NCBI GenBank assembly: GCA_965229645.1
Contig: OZ245893.1
Coordinates: forward strand, 2,666,001 to 2,730,000
Length of the DNA: 64,000 bases
Reading direction: 5' to 3'
Source of the DNA: CAXQZM01 sp965229645
GTDB taxonomy: Bacteria > Pseudomonadota > Alphaproteobacteria > UBA7985
Shown: positions 8,647-16,870 of the stretch, in pieces
Layout: the number at the start of each line of letters is the position of its first letter
Numbering within the stretch: position 1 is the stretch's first letter
The notes under the pieces: generated by a model
The model's database searches: none
Seen by the model: only the letters and a program-made list of their open reading frames with translations
Told to the model about the DNA's origin: nothing
Program-made: the position numbers and the translations under genes

Positions 8647-9836
8647 AAAAATATCTCATTGCGCAAACCGCGCTCGTGATGACGTCAGCGGCCGCCGTCG
8701 CGGATGTCAACATCGGAAACCCCATGGCCGTGACGGGGCCGATCCCCGATCTGGTTGTGCCCATGTCCGCTGCCGTCGATTTGGCAGCGGCCCATGTCAA
8801 CGATCAGGGCGGGCTATTTGCCGACGGCAAGGCCTACAACATTATCCGCGCCGATAGCGCCTGCGACCCGACAGCCGCTGTGGACGCGGTCACCAAGTTG
8901 ATCAACGTCAACAATGTGTCGGCCATCTTGGGACCCGTCTGCTCGGGCGCGACGATCGCGCAGGCGCAGTCCGTTTCCATCCCCGCAGGGGTTGTAACCC
9001 TGTCGGTCTCGGCGTCGTCGCCCGACATCAGCACCATGGAAGACGGCACCGACCTCGTGTTCCGCGCGGCAGCATCCGATGCCTACCAGGGCGTTGCCTT
9101 GGCGAATTTGGCCCTGGAAAGCGGCATTGAAGACATCGCGGTCTCTTACGCCAACGATGACTACAACGCCGCGATTGCCGCCGTATTCGCCGACGCCTTC
9201 GCGGCTGCGGGGGGGACCGTCACCGCCAACGAAGCTCATGAGCCGAGCAAAGCCTCCTACCGGTCAGAAGTCGCCACCCTCGGCGCGACCTCGGACAACT
9301 TGGCGCTGTTTGCCTACTACGGTTCGGGCGGCATCACCCTGATGCGCAACGCCCTAGAAACGGCCGCGTTCGAGACCTTCATCGGCGCCGACGGCATGCT
9401 CGCGGACGAAGTCATCGATCAGATTGGCGCAGAAAACTTGAGCACGACGACCTTCACCACCTCAGCGTCCGACGAATCCACCGACAGCTTTGCGGCGTGG
9501 AAGGCCTTGGCAGAGGCTGCGGACATTCCCGCATCCGACCCCTTCGTTGCCAACAGCTATGACGCTGCTTTCATGATGGCCTTGGCGGTCGAGCAGGCGG
9601 GTTCTGGGGACCGTGACGGCATCGCCGCCGCGCTCCGCTCTATCGCCAGCGCGCCTGGCGAAGTGATTTACCCTGGCGAGTGGGAAAAGGCCAAGGGCAT
9701 CCTCGCCGAGGGCGGTGACATCAACTACGAAGGCGCTGCGGGCAACCAAGACTTCGACGAAAACGGCGACGTTGCGGGCAATTTCCGCAAGTCCGTTGTC
9801 GTCGATGGCGCTTGGGTCGGCGAGTTGCTGAAGTAA
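8643..9836 (+). CDS. HAAT-family periplasmic substrate-binding protein
   Basis: This 397-residue protein belongs to the periplasmic binding protein family (Peripla_BP_6). It has a Sec signal peptide of about 21 residues ending AAAVADV. The mature part starts with the family pattern VNIGNPMAVTGPIPD and contains ILGPVCSGATIAQA, which in this family contributes to ligand binding, and a VVTLSVSASSPD hinge. Its start was chosen at the ATG overlapping the livM stop, because the signal peptide begins there. It is unusually acidic and alanine-rich, as expected for an exported protein of a marine-type or halotolerant bacterium, though that is only suggestive. The ligand is not determinable from sequence by eye. 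Confidence 0.88.
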   Translation: MKKYLIAQTALVMTSAAAVADVNIGNPMAVTGPIPDLVVPMSAAVDLAAAHVNDQGGLFADGKAYNIIRADSACDPTAAVDAVTKLINVNNVSAILGPVCSGATIAQAQSVSIPAGVVTLSVSASSPDISTMEDGTDLVFRAAASDAYQGVALANLALESGIEDIAVSYANDDYNAAIAAVFADAFAAAGGTVTANEAHEPSKASYRSEVATLGATSDNLALFAYYGSGGITLMRNALETAAFETFIGADGMLADEVIDQIGAENLSTTTFTTSASDESTDSFAAWKALAEAADIPASDPFVANSYDAAFMMALAVEQAGSGDRDGIAAALRSIASAPGEVIYPGEWEKAKGILAEGGDINYEGAAGNQDFDENGDVAGNFRKSVVVDGAWVGELLK

Positions 9837-9853
9837 GACTCTCAAACAATGGA

Positions 9854-9882
9854 ACCAGGGCGTTTTCGCGCCCTGGTTTTCC
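9854..9882 (+). terminator. intrinsic terminator of the sox-adjacent transporter operon
   Basis: A perfect 9-bp stem, ACCAGGGCG with CGCCCTGGT, encloses a six-base loop TTTTCG and is followed by a short T run. It begins 17 bases after the stop of the binding-protein gene. Confidence 0.85.
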
Positions 9883-9963
9883 TTCTGCGACGCTGATGGG
9901 TCGCGTGGCGGACTTTGTCACATCTAGGAAAAGTTAAGCCGTAAATTCAGCAAGTCCCCACCT

Positions 9964-10066
9964 GGCGTCATCCAGCGCGGAGCGAAGCGACGTAGCAGGA
10001 TCCAGCACCGATCGGCGGCAGGGCGTCCAGACGGCACGACCTTTGTGCTGTGCCAAGCGACGCGCC
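9964..10066. repeat. dispersed repeat, family C, copy 1
   Basis: About 100 bases match the stretch at 16328-16432 at roughly four positions in five. Shared blocks include TCATCCAGCG, GCAGGATCCAGCA, GGCGGCAGG and GTCCAGACGGCACGA. It lies in the convergent gap between the transporter operon and ynjD. Repeats containing GGATCCAGC are common in alphaproteobacterial intergenic regions; no function is known to me. Confidence 0.75.
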
Positions 10067-10117
10067 CCCTCCAAGGCAAGGGGAATACCAGCCGAGCATC
10101 TTTATTTGCCGTTGGTC

Positions 10118-10762
10118 TTAGCTCTGCGATTGTTCGACCAAGGTACCATTGTTTATTGCCAAGACGCGACCCCCTGCGTCGAGCGCGTCGTCGCGGTCAT
10201 GGGTGACGAGTAGGACGGGCAAGCCGCGCGCACGGACTTGATCGAACACAAAGCCCCGCATGGTCGCACGCAGCTGCGGGTCGAGGGCGGCAAAGGGTTC
10301 GTCGAGTAGGAGGGCGCGCGGCGCGGACAGCAGGGTGCGCATCAGCGCGACGCGCGCCGCTTGCCCCCCCGACAAGGTGGCGACGTCCTGGTCGCCTCGC
10401 CCTGCCAAGCCAGCCGTTGCCAGGGCTTGATCGAGCGCCTGCGGGTCGCGCCGCCGCTGCCCGAAGGCCAGGTTTTGCCGCACGTTCATATGGGGAAACA
10501 GCGTCGGGCGCTGGTCCAAATACCCCACGGCCCGCCGGTAGGCGGGCACGGTGTTGAGGCGCTGGTCTCCTACCCAAATATGGCCTCTAACCTCAACGGC
10601 AGGATCGCCCAGGCCCGCAAGCGCGCGCAGCAGGGTGGACTTGCCGCTGCCACTCGGCCCGACCAAGCTGACGATCTCCCCCGCGGCGACCGTCAGGCGC
10701 TCAATAGAGAGCACGGGCTGACTGGCGATTTTGAGCCTCAGGTTTTCTAATACCAGCATCAT
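10118..10762 (-). CDS. ynjD: YnjD-type ABC transporter ATP-binding protein
   Basis: This 214-residue ATPase has Walker A GPSGSGKSTLLRALAG, signature TLSGGQAARVALMRTLL, Walker B ALLLDEPFAALDP and the switch histidine in LLVTHDRDDAL. The compact size and sequence fit YnjD, the ATPase of the YnjBCD importer. The frame stays open far upstream through the permease gene, but the start is taken at the ATG that overlaps the permease stop as ATGA; a second ATG follows immediately (10759). It is the last gene of a three-gene minus-strand operon. YnjBCD resembles iron(III) and thiamine importers, and its true substrate is not established to my knowledge. Confidence 0.85.
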   Translation of the reverse strand: MMLVLENLRLKIASQPVLSIERLTVAAGEIVSLVGPSGSGKSTLLRALAGLGDPAVEVRGHIWVGDQRLNTVPAYRRAVGYLDQRPTLFPHMNVRQNLAFGQRRRDPQALDQALATAGLAGRGDQDVATLSGGQAARVALMRTLLSAPRALLLDEPFAALDPQLRATMRGFVFDQVRARGLPVLLVTHDRDDALDAGGRVLAINNGTLVEQSQS

Positions 10763-12405
10763 CCCCCCCGCAAACCACGGCGATGGCGCGCCTGCAGGGC
10801 AGAGAGGCCGTAGGCGAGGGCGAAAAACGCCAAAGGGAGTCCCAACAGCACCAGCCCCCAGACAGCGCGCACGCGGTCGCCCTGGCCGGCGAGTTGACTC
10901 ACGCCCACGGTCAAGACCGTTTCGATGCGCCCGCCCCCCGCAAACACCGTGGGTAAGTAAAGGGCCAGGGAAACCGCCATGCCCCAGGCGGCCGCGAACA
11001 GGAGCGAGCGGGCCAAGATCGGGACCTGCACCCGAAACAAGGTCGATACGGGGCCGTGGCCGAGGGCGGCGCTGGCGCGAGCGTAGGCGGGGTTGAGCTC
11101 GCGGTAGGCGGGGGCCAAGATCAGGAACACATAGGGCAGGACGAACAGGGTATGCAGACCGACGGCGACTAAGGGTCCCAGGTTTGGAATCAATCCCAAC
11201 TTGAGGCCCAAAAAGGCGCCGCCTGGCAGAAACGCCATTTGCGGGATCAGCAAGGGGATCAGCAGCAAGGAGTCGCCGTTCCTCCGCCGCTGGGTTCCGT
11301 GGGGTTCGGTGGCGAGCAACCCGAGCGTAAGGCCAAGGCTCAGCAGCGTTGCGCCGACCCCAATCGCGAGGGTCATGGGCAAGGTTGGTAAAATAAGATG
11401 AAGCGCCCTTGCCCAGGCGTCGAGGCCGACCTGACCTGTCCAAACATCAGGAAACTGGGTTCGCCGCCCCGCCGTTTCCATCAGCGATTGCAGCGGCAAG
11501 AGCGCGAGCGCCAGGATCGCCACGGCGAGGAGACCCAGGCCAAGGGCCGCCCCAATCCAGGGCAATCCCGCCGCGGGCCAGCGCCGCGCCCAAGGCGGAC
11601 GGGGGGCAAGTAGGAACCGCCCGCCCAAGAATAGGAGCCGCATGACCGCGATTACCCCTGCCCCCAGCATGAGCAACCAAAGCCCCCCTGCTAAGACGCG
11701 CCCAGGGGGCGTATCGCTGATCCAGGCTTGGTGCAGCTCATGGGCGTAGGTTTTGATCAGGCTCGGCCCCACCAAGGCCGCCACGTCCACGACCGACAGG
11801 CAGAAGGCCAAGACCAGGCAGATCGGCCCCCACAGGCGCGGCAGCAGCGCGGGCAGGACCCCGTGCCACCAACTTGCCGTGGGGCCATAGCCCAGGGCTT
11901 GGGCGGCGCGCTGCCACGATCTGAGCGGCAGATTGGCGGTGGCGGCGTAGATCAGAATCAAGAAAAACGGCAGCTCCTTCATGGCCAAGGCTAGGATCAG
12001 GGTCCATCCCTCGGGCTGCTGATCCCAAAGCCAGGCGCTCGGCGGCCGCGCGTACCCCGTCGCCCAGGGGGACAGGAGGCGCACGATCAGGCCCGAGGGC
12101 GCCAGGAGCAAGCTGAGGGCCTGGCCGACGGCGGCATGGGGCACCGCCAGCAAGGGCAGGCACAGCCAGGTGAGCAGGCGCTGGCGCCCCTGGGCAAGGG
12201 CCGCAAGACCCAGAGCGGCGAGCAAGGCGAGGAGTGTCGAGACGAGGGCGGTAAAGGCGCTCAAGGCCAAACGCGCGCCGTCGAACGTCGCGCCTAGATG
12301 CGGTAGGCCAAAGGCCAGCGTTTGGCCCAAACCAAAGATCAGCGGCCCTCCGAGCAGTATGGCCAAGCACGCCAGGGCAAAACCAAATCCTAGACCCTTG
12401 GGCAT
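10759..12405 (-). CDS. ynjC: YnjC-type ABC transporter permease (two fused permease halves)
   Basis: This permease of about 548 residues contains roughly twelve hydrophobic helices in two halves, like the fused permeases ThiP, FbpB and YnjC. Each half carries an EAA-type loop: one around SWQRAAQALGYGP and one around NPAYARASAALGHGP, the latter with the conserved alanine and glycine. The start at 12405 (MPKGLGFG) leads directly into the first helix and leaves a 20-base gap to ynjB. An upstream in-frame ATG at 12474 would add 23 residues and overlap ynjB. The stop overlaps the ynjD start. Confidence 0.83.
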   Translation of the reverse strand: MPKGLGFGFALACLAILLGGPLIFGLGQTLAFGLPHLGATFDGARLALSAFTALVSTLLALLAALGLAALAQGRQRLLTWLCLPLLAVPHAAVGQALSLLLAPSGLIVRLLSPWATGYARPPSAWLWDQQPEGWTLILALAMKELPFFLILIYAATANLPLRSWQRAAQALGYGPTASWWHGVLPALLPRLWGPICLVLAFCLSVVDVAALVGPSLIKTYAHELHQAWISDTPPGRVLAGGLWLLMLGAGVIAVMRLLFLGGRFLLAPRPPWARRWPAAGLPWIGAALGLGLLAVAILALALLPLQSLMETAGRRTQFPDVWTGQVGLDAWARALHLILPTLPMTLAIGVGATLLSLGLTLGLLATEPHGTQRRRNGDSLLLIPLLIPQMAFLPGGAFLGLKLGLIPNLGPLVAVGLHTLFVLPYVFLILAPAYRELNPAYARASAALGHGPVSTLFRVQVPILARSLLFAAAWGMAVSLALYLPTVFAGGGRIETVLTVGVSQLAGQGDRVRAVWGLVLLGLPLAFFALAYGLSALQARHRRGLRGG

Positions 12406-12425
12406 GGTTGTGATCGACGGTCGCT

Positions 12426-13601
12426 TCAGCGGGCGTAACGATCCGCCCAAGCGGCCTCCAAAACCGCCACCCATGAGGCATGGGGTTCTAGCACCGACGG
12501 GCCGAGCGCGGCGGTCGTGTCGGGGAACAAGGCGCGCTCCTCGGGCGTCAATCGATCCAAATTCAGCACCGTGGCGTCGCCCCAGATCTGCGGCTGGGCC
12601 TTATGACCTTGGGCCTCGGGCGAGAGCAGGAAATTGGCGACCACCAAGGCGGCGGCGCGGGCCCCAGAATTACCAGGGATAGCGACAAAATGCGTGTTGC
12701 CGATGCTCCCGCGCGCAAATCCTTGCGCGGCGATGCTGGCGGGCAGGAGGCCCTGGGCCACTAGGGCGGTGGCGTCGCCTGGGTTGAAGGTCAAGATGGC
12801 GTCGATTTCATCGCGCTGAAACAGGGTTCTGAGCGCAACAGACGAGTCGGGGAAGGCCTGACCTTGGCGCCACAGCAGCGGATGCAAGGCGTCCAGATAG
12901 GTCCAGAGCGGTGCCAAAATCTCCGCTGAATCCGGCCCCGCAGGCGCGTAGAGGATGTCGGGATCGGCCAGGGTTTCCAGCGCGATTTGCTTCAAGAAGG
13001 TGGTGCCGAGGAACGATGGGGGCGCGGGGTAGGCTAGGCGCCCCGGATGGGCCTGGGCCCAGGCCAAGAGGCCCTCGGCGGTCCCTGGAAAATCGGCCAT
13101 GCGCGCCGAATCAAACAGGATGGTGAACTGCGCGAGACCCCAGGGGCTTTCCAGGCCGTCAACGGGTTCGGAAAAGTCCTGACGGATCGTGATCCGCCGT
13201 TCAAAGTCGGTGCGCCCATAGTTGGGCAAATCTTCGGAAAAGGGGTCGCCGAGCATGCCTTGCCGCTTGAGGCGGGCAAAATTCTCCCCGTTCAACCAGA
13301 TCAGGTCGATGGACCCGCCCGCCAGGGTGCGACCCGCAGCGAACTCGGTTTCCACGACTTGGATCGCGGCGGCGGTGTCGGGTATTTTGACGTGGCGCAG
13401 GTCGATGTCGAACCGCGCCGCGACCTGGTCGGCGACCCAGGCGATATGGGCATTGATGCCCTCGTCTCCGCCCCAGGCGTTCCAAAACACGCGCTGGCCG
13501 CGCGCCTCGGCGAGGACGGCGTCCCAGTCTTTGGGATCGGGCGACTGCGCCTGCGCGGGCGACAGCAAGGTAATTAGCAGGCTGGCAAGGACGCGAAACA
13601 T
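12426..13601 (-). CDS. ynjB: YnjB-type substrate-binding protein
   Basis: This 391-residue periplasmic binding protein has a short Sec signal peptide (cleaved near PAQAQS). The family blocks FWNAWGGDEGINAHIAWVADQ, HVKIPDTAAAIQ, GSIDLIWLNGENFARLKRQG and GDPFSEDLPN are typical of YnjB. The start at 13601 is preceded by a good ribosome binding site (GAGGGG, about seven bases upstream); the longer open frame from 13631 lacks one. Divergent leuS lies 155 bases away across a palindrome-bearing region. The substrate is unknown; no biosynthetic genes accompany the operon here. Confidence 0.87.
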   Translation of the reverse strand: MFRVLASLLITLLSPAQAQSPDPKDWDAVLAEARGQRVFWNAWGGDEGINAHIAWVADQVAARFDIDLRHVKIPDTAAAIQVVETEFAAGRTLAGGSIDLIWLNGENFARLKRQGMLGDPFSEDLPNYGRTDFERRITIRQDFSEPVDGLESPWGLAQFTILFDSARMADFPGTAEGLLAWAQAHPGRLAYPAPPSFLGTTFLKQIALETLADPDILYAPAGPDSAEILAPLWTYLDALHPLLWRQGQAFPDSSVALRTLFQRDEIDAILTFNPGDATALVAQGLLPASIAAQGFARGSIGNTHFVAIPGNSGARAAALVVANFLLSPEAQGHKAQPQIWGDATVLNLDRLTPEERALFPDTTAALGPSVLEPHASWVAVLEAAWADRYAR

Positions 13602-13655
13602 GAAATCCCCTCGGTTCAACGGCTCTTGCACGAGGATCTAGGACCTCAAGGTCAA

Positions 13656-13669
13656 AATCGCTAGCGATT
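13656..13669. promoter_or_regulatory. 14-bp perfect palindrome between ynjB and leuS
   Basis: AATCGCTAGCGATT is perfectly self-complementary and lies in the divergent promoter gap, 55 bases upstream of ynjB and 87 upstream of leuS. A neighbouring GACC-TCAA-GGTC inverted repeat precedes it. It could be an operator for the ynj operon; no regulator gene is adjacent. Confidence 0.35.
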
Positions 13670-13756
13670 CGAAACCCCCTTGTGCCAAATGTGACCCCGC
13701 GTGAGCGAGGCAAACGCACGGTTTTCTTTTTTTTTTATGGGCCTAAAGACGCGAGC

Positions 13757-16303
13757 ATGACCCAGACTACCGAGCCGCAGATCCGCTACGCGCCCGCCCA
13801 TGTTGAACCCAAGTGGCAGGCCAGGTGGGCGAAAGACAAGGCCTTCGCCGCCATTCCCGATCCTGCCAAGCCCAAATTCTATGCCCTGGCCATGCTGCCC
13901 TACCCCTCGGGGGCTTTGCACATGGGCCATATGCGCAACTATACCCTCGTCGATGCGGTGGCGCGGTATCGGCGCGCCAAGGGGTTCAATGTTCTCCATC
14001 CCATGGGTTGGGATGCCTTTGGACTGCCGGCCGAAAACGCCGCCTTTGAACGCGGCGTCCATCCTGCCGATTGGACTTACGCCAATATTGATGCCATGCG
14101 CGCAGAAATTCAGCGCGTCGGTATTTCGATCGATTGGGATCGCGAATTTGCCACCTGCCACCCCGACTACTACAAGCATCAGCAGGCCCTGTTCCTGGAG
14201 TTCTTTGCCGAGGATTTGGTCTATCAAAAACAATCTGCGGTCAATTGGGACCCCGTTGAGATGACGGTGCTGGCCAATGAGCAAGTCGAGGACGGTCGAG
14301 GTTGGCGGTCGGGCGCGCTGGTCGAACGCCGAGTCATGAACCAATGGTTTTTCCGCATCACCGCCTGTTCGGACTCCTTGCTGACCTCCCTTGAAACCGA
14401 GTTGGAGCGCTGGCCCGCCAAAGTTCGCACCATGCAGACCAACTGGATCGGCGAGTCGCAGGGCGCGGAAGTGACCTTCGCGCTGCAAGACCGCGACGAG
14501 ACACTCACCGTCTACACGACCCGCCCTGATACCTTGTTTGGGGCCAGTTTTTTGGGGGTGTCGCCCGACCATCCCCTGGCCCAGGATGTGGCGCGCACCC
14601 GCCCCGACGTCGCGGCCTTCCTCAAACAGAGCGCGCAACTAGGAACCTCGGAGGCGGCCATCGAACGGGCTGAAAAGATCGGCGTCGATACGGGCCTTAG
14701 GGCCATTCACCCCGTAACAGGCGACCTTGTGCCCCTATGGGTCGCCAACTTCATCTTGATGGACTACGGCACAGGCGCGATCTTTGGCTGCCCTGCGGGG
14801 GACCAGCGCGACCTTGATTTTGCCCGCAAGTACGACTTGCCTGTTTACCCGATCATGCAAGGCCCGAACGGCGAGGGCCAGCAGATCGGGGCCGAGGCCT
14901 ACACTGGCGACGGCAGGCTGATCAACTCGGGCTTTTTGAACGGGCTTACCCTGGCCGAAGGCAAGGCCAAGATGATCGCCTGGCTGGAGGCGGAGGGCCA
15001 TGGCCGCGGGGTGCGCACCTATAGGTTGCGCGACTGGGGCCTGTCCCGCCAGCGCTACTGGGGGTGCCCCATTCCCATCCTTCATTGCGCTGAATGCGGG
15101 ACGGTCCCCGTTCCCACCGATCAATTGCCCGTGACCCTGCCGCAGGATGTGACCTTCGACACCCCTGGCAACCCGCTGGACCATCACCCGACCTGGCGGC
15201 ACGCGACCTGCCCCAAGTGCGGCGGTGCGGCAACGCGCGAGACCGATACCATGGATACCTTCGTCGATAGTTCCTGGTACTACTTGCGCTACTGCAGCCC
15301 TGCCGCGCAGGACCAGCCGCTGGACAAGGAAGCCAAGTACTGGATGAACGTCGATCAATACGTCGGCGGTGTCGAGCATGCGGTACTGCACTTGCTCTAC
15401 TCGCGATTTTTCATGCGCGGGCTCAAGCGTTTGGGTTATGTCGATCAGGACGAACCCTTTGCGGGACTCTTTACCCAAGGCATGGTCACCCACGAAACCT
15501 ACCAGCGCGCGGACGGGGCGTGGTTGGCGCCCGAGGAAGTTCGATGCCTTGACGGCCAGTGGCAGGATCTGCACGGCGCGCCAGTTCGGGTCGGGCCCAG
15601 CGTCAAGATGTCCAAGTCAAAGCGTAACGGCGTTTCGCCCATGGACATGATCGACGCCTACGGCGCCGATGCTGGGCGCTGGTTTTCGCTTTCTGACTCC
15701 CCGCCCGATCGCGACTTTGAGTGGTCCGAAGCGGGGGTCGAGGGGGCGTGGCGCTTTACCCAGCGCTTCTATCGCCTGCTGATCAGCCTGAGCGAGGGCG
15801 CCCGCGAAGGGGCGGTCGATACGGGCCATCCTGTGTTGAGAGGCGTGCATCGCCTGAGCCAAGAGGTCGCCGCCGCCATCGAGGATTTTGCCTTCAACCG
15901 CGCCATCGCCAAAACTTACGAATTCGTCAATCTGGCCGAAAAATCGGGCCCGAGCGCCGACGCCGCAACCCGCTACGAGGTCGCCAAGCGTCTAATCCTA
16001 ACAGTGGCTCCCTTTATCCCGCACTTGGCCGAGGAGTTGTGGGCGCATCTTGGCGCGCCAGGCCTGGCTTGCCACGCGCCTTGGCCGCAGGTCGATGCGG
16101 CGCTGCTGATCGAGGATCAGGTCGTCCTACCGATTCAAGTCAACGGCAAACGTCGCGACCAGATTCAAGTCGCCCGAGACATGGACCGCAAAGCCATAGA
16201 GGCCCTCGCCCTCGCCAGCGCGGGCGTCCAGCGCACCCTCGACGGCGCGCAACCGAAGAAAGTGATTGTGGTTCCAGGACGCATCGTCAACATCGTCGCC
16301 TGA
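13757..16303 (+). CDS. leuS: leucyl-tRNA synthetase
   Basis: This class I aminoacyl-tRNA synthetase charges tRNA-Leu with leucine. The 848 residues include the HIGH-type motif HMGH at residues 55-58 and the KMSKS motif at about 617-621. Between them are the CP1 editing domain (TTRPDTLFGASFLGVSPDHPL) and the family blocks WDAFGLPAENAA and MDTFVDSSWYYLRY. The length matches the bacterial enzyme (about 860). The ATG at 13757 is chosen over an upstream frame extension because the family starts with YAPAHVEPKWQ soon after the first residues. A run of T residues lies just upstream (13731-13738). Confidence 0.97.
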   Translation: MTQTTEPQIRYAPAHVEPKWQARWAKDKAFAAIPDPAKPKFYALAMLPYPSGALHMGHMRNYTLVDAVARYRRAKGFNVLHPMGWDAFGLPAENAAFERGVHPADWTYANIDAMRAEIQRVGISIDWDREFATCHPDYYKHQQALFLEFFAEDLVYQKQSAVNWDPVEMTVLANEQVEDGRGWRSGALVERRVMNQWFFRITACSDSLLTSLETELERWPAKVRTMQTNWIGESQGAEVTFALQDRDETLTVYTTRPDTLFGASFLGVSPDHPLAQDVARTRPDVAAFLKQSAQLGTSEAAIERAEKIGVDTGLRAIHPVTGDLVPLWVANFILMDYGTGAIFGCPAGDQRDLDFARKYDLPVYPIMQGPNGEGQQIGAEAYTGDGRLINSGFLNGLTLAEGKAKMIAWLEAEGHGRGVRTYRLRDWGLSRQRYWGCPIPILHCAECGTVPVPTDQLPVTLPQDVTFDTPGNPLDHHPTWRHATCPKCGGAATRETDTMDTFVDSSWYYLRYCSPAAQDQPLDKEAKYWMNVDQYVGGVEHAVLHLLYSRFFMRGLKRLGYVDQDEPFAGLFTQGMVTHETYQRADGAWLAPEEVRCLDGQWQDLHGAPVRVGPSVKMSKSKRNGVSPMDMIDAYGADAGRWFSLSDSPPDRDFEWSEAGVEGAWRFTQRFYRLLISLSEGAREGAVDTGHPVLRGVHRLSQEVAAAIEDFAFNRAIAKTYEFVNLAEKSGPSADAATRYEVAKRLILTVAPFIPHLAEELWAHLGAPGLACHAPWPQVDAALLIEDQVVLPIQVNGKRRDQIQVARDMDRKAIEALALASAGVQRTLDGAQPKKVIVVPGRIVNIVA

Positions 16304-16327
16304 GCGCGTGGAGACGCCCCCACCCGA

Positions 16328-16432
16328 TGTCATCCAGCGTGGTGCGAAGCGCAGTCGCAGGATCCAGCAACGATTGGCGGCAGGAAGTCCAGACGGCACG
16401 AACCTTGTGCAGTGCCAAACGATGCCCGACAG
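16328..16432. repeat. dispersed repeat, family C, copy 2
   Basis: Second copy of the element at 9964-10066, in the same orientation, starting 25 bases after leuS. It shares TCATCCAGCG, GCAGGATCCAGCA and GTCCAGACGGCACGA. The 567-base gap between leuS and the next gene holds this copy, then family A copy 1, then a leader of about 105 bases without a visible feature. Confidence 0.75.
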
Positions 16433-16513
16433 GCCCCCTTTCTTGGGGGAGGGTGGACGCGTGGGTCAGTGAATGCCCATCCGTATTCGGCCCTGAAAAC
16501 ACCCCTTGGTCTA

Positions 16514-16764
16514 GTACCAGCGGCGGTTGAAAATGACTCTTTTGATCGCTGGTATAAGGGCCGCGACTGCGGCCCCCGAAGCGGCCCCGAGATGAGCTAA
16601 GAAAGCGCCTCGGGGTATAAGCGAAGGCCCCGTCCTGCGGTCGGGCTGAGCGAGCATAGCGAGCGAGTAGAGACCGCCACCCAAAAAAGCCGAAACGCGA
16701 AGCGTTTCTGCCGTGAGACACGAAACGGCCAAAAAAGTGTCAACTTTTTTGGCCGTTGCTATAA
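16514..16764 (+). repeat. family A multi-hairpin repeat, copy 1 (long form)
   Basis: This copy begins TACCAGCGG and contains the full module order. The order is outer hairpin (CCAGCG with CGCTGG), GGGCCGC-loop-GCGGCCC, CCCCGAG with CTCGGGG, the optional 50-60-base module bounded by GCGGTC and GACCGC, GAAACGC-GAA-GCGTTTC, and the terminal hairpin with A6 and T6 tracts. Confidence 0.92.
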
Positions 16765-16870
16765 GAGACAGAGAGCCAAAGCCTTTCTGCCTTCATGTCT
16801 AAACCAGCTGTGATGTGACTCGGGTCATTTTGACTTGATCTCCCCACCATAAGTCGCCAGCGGGGCGGGC

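Noticed and set aside
13661..14638. 325-residue minus-strand open frame antisense to leuS
   Set aside because: Antisense shadow of the LeuRS N-terminal domain.
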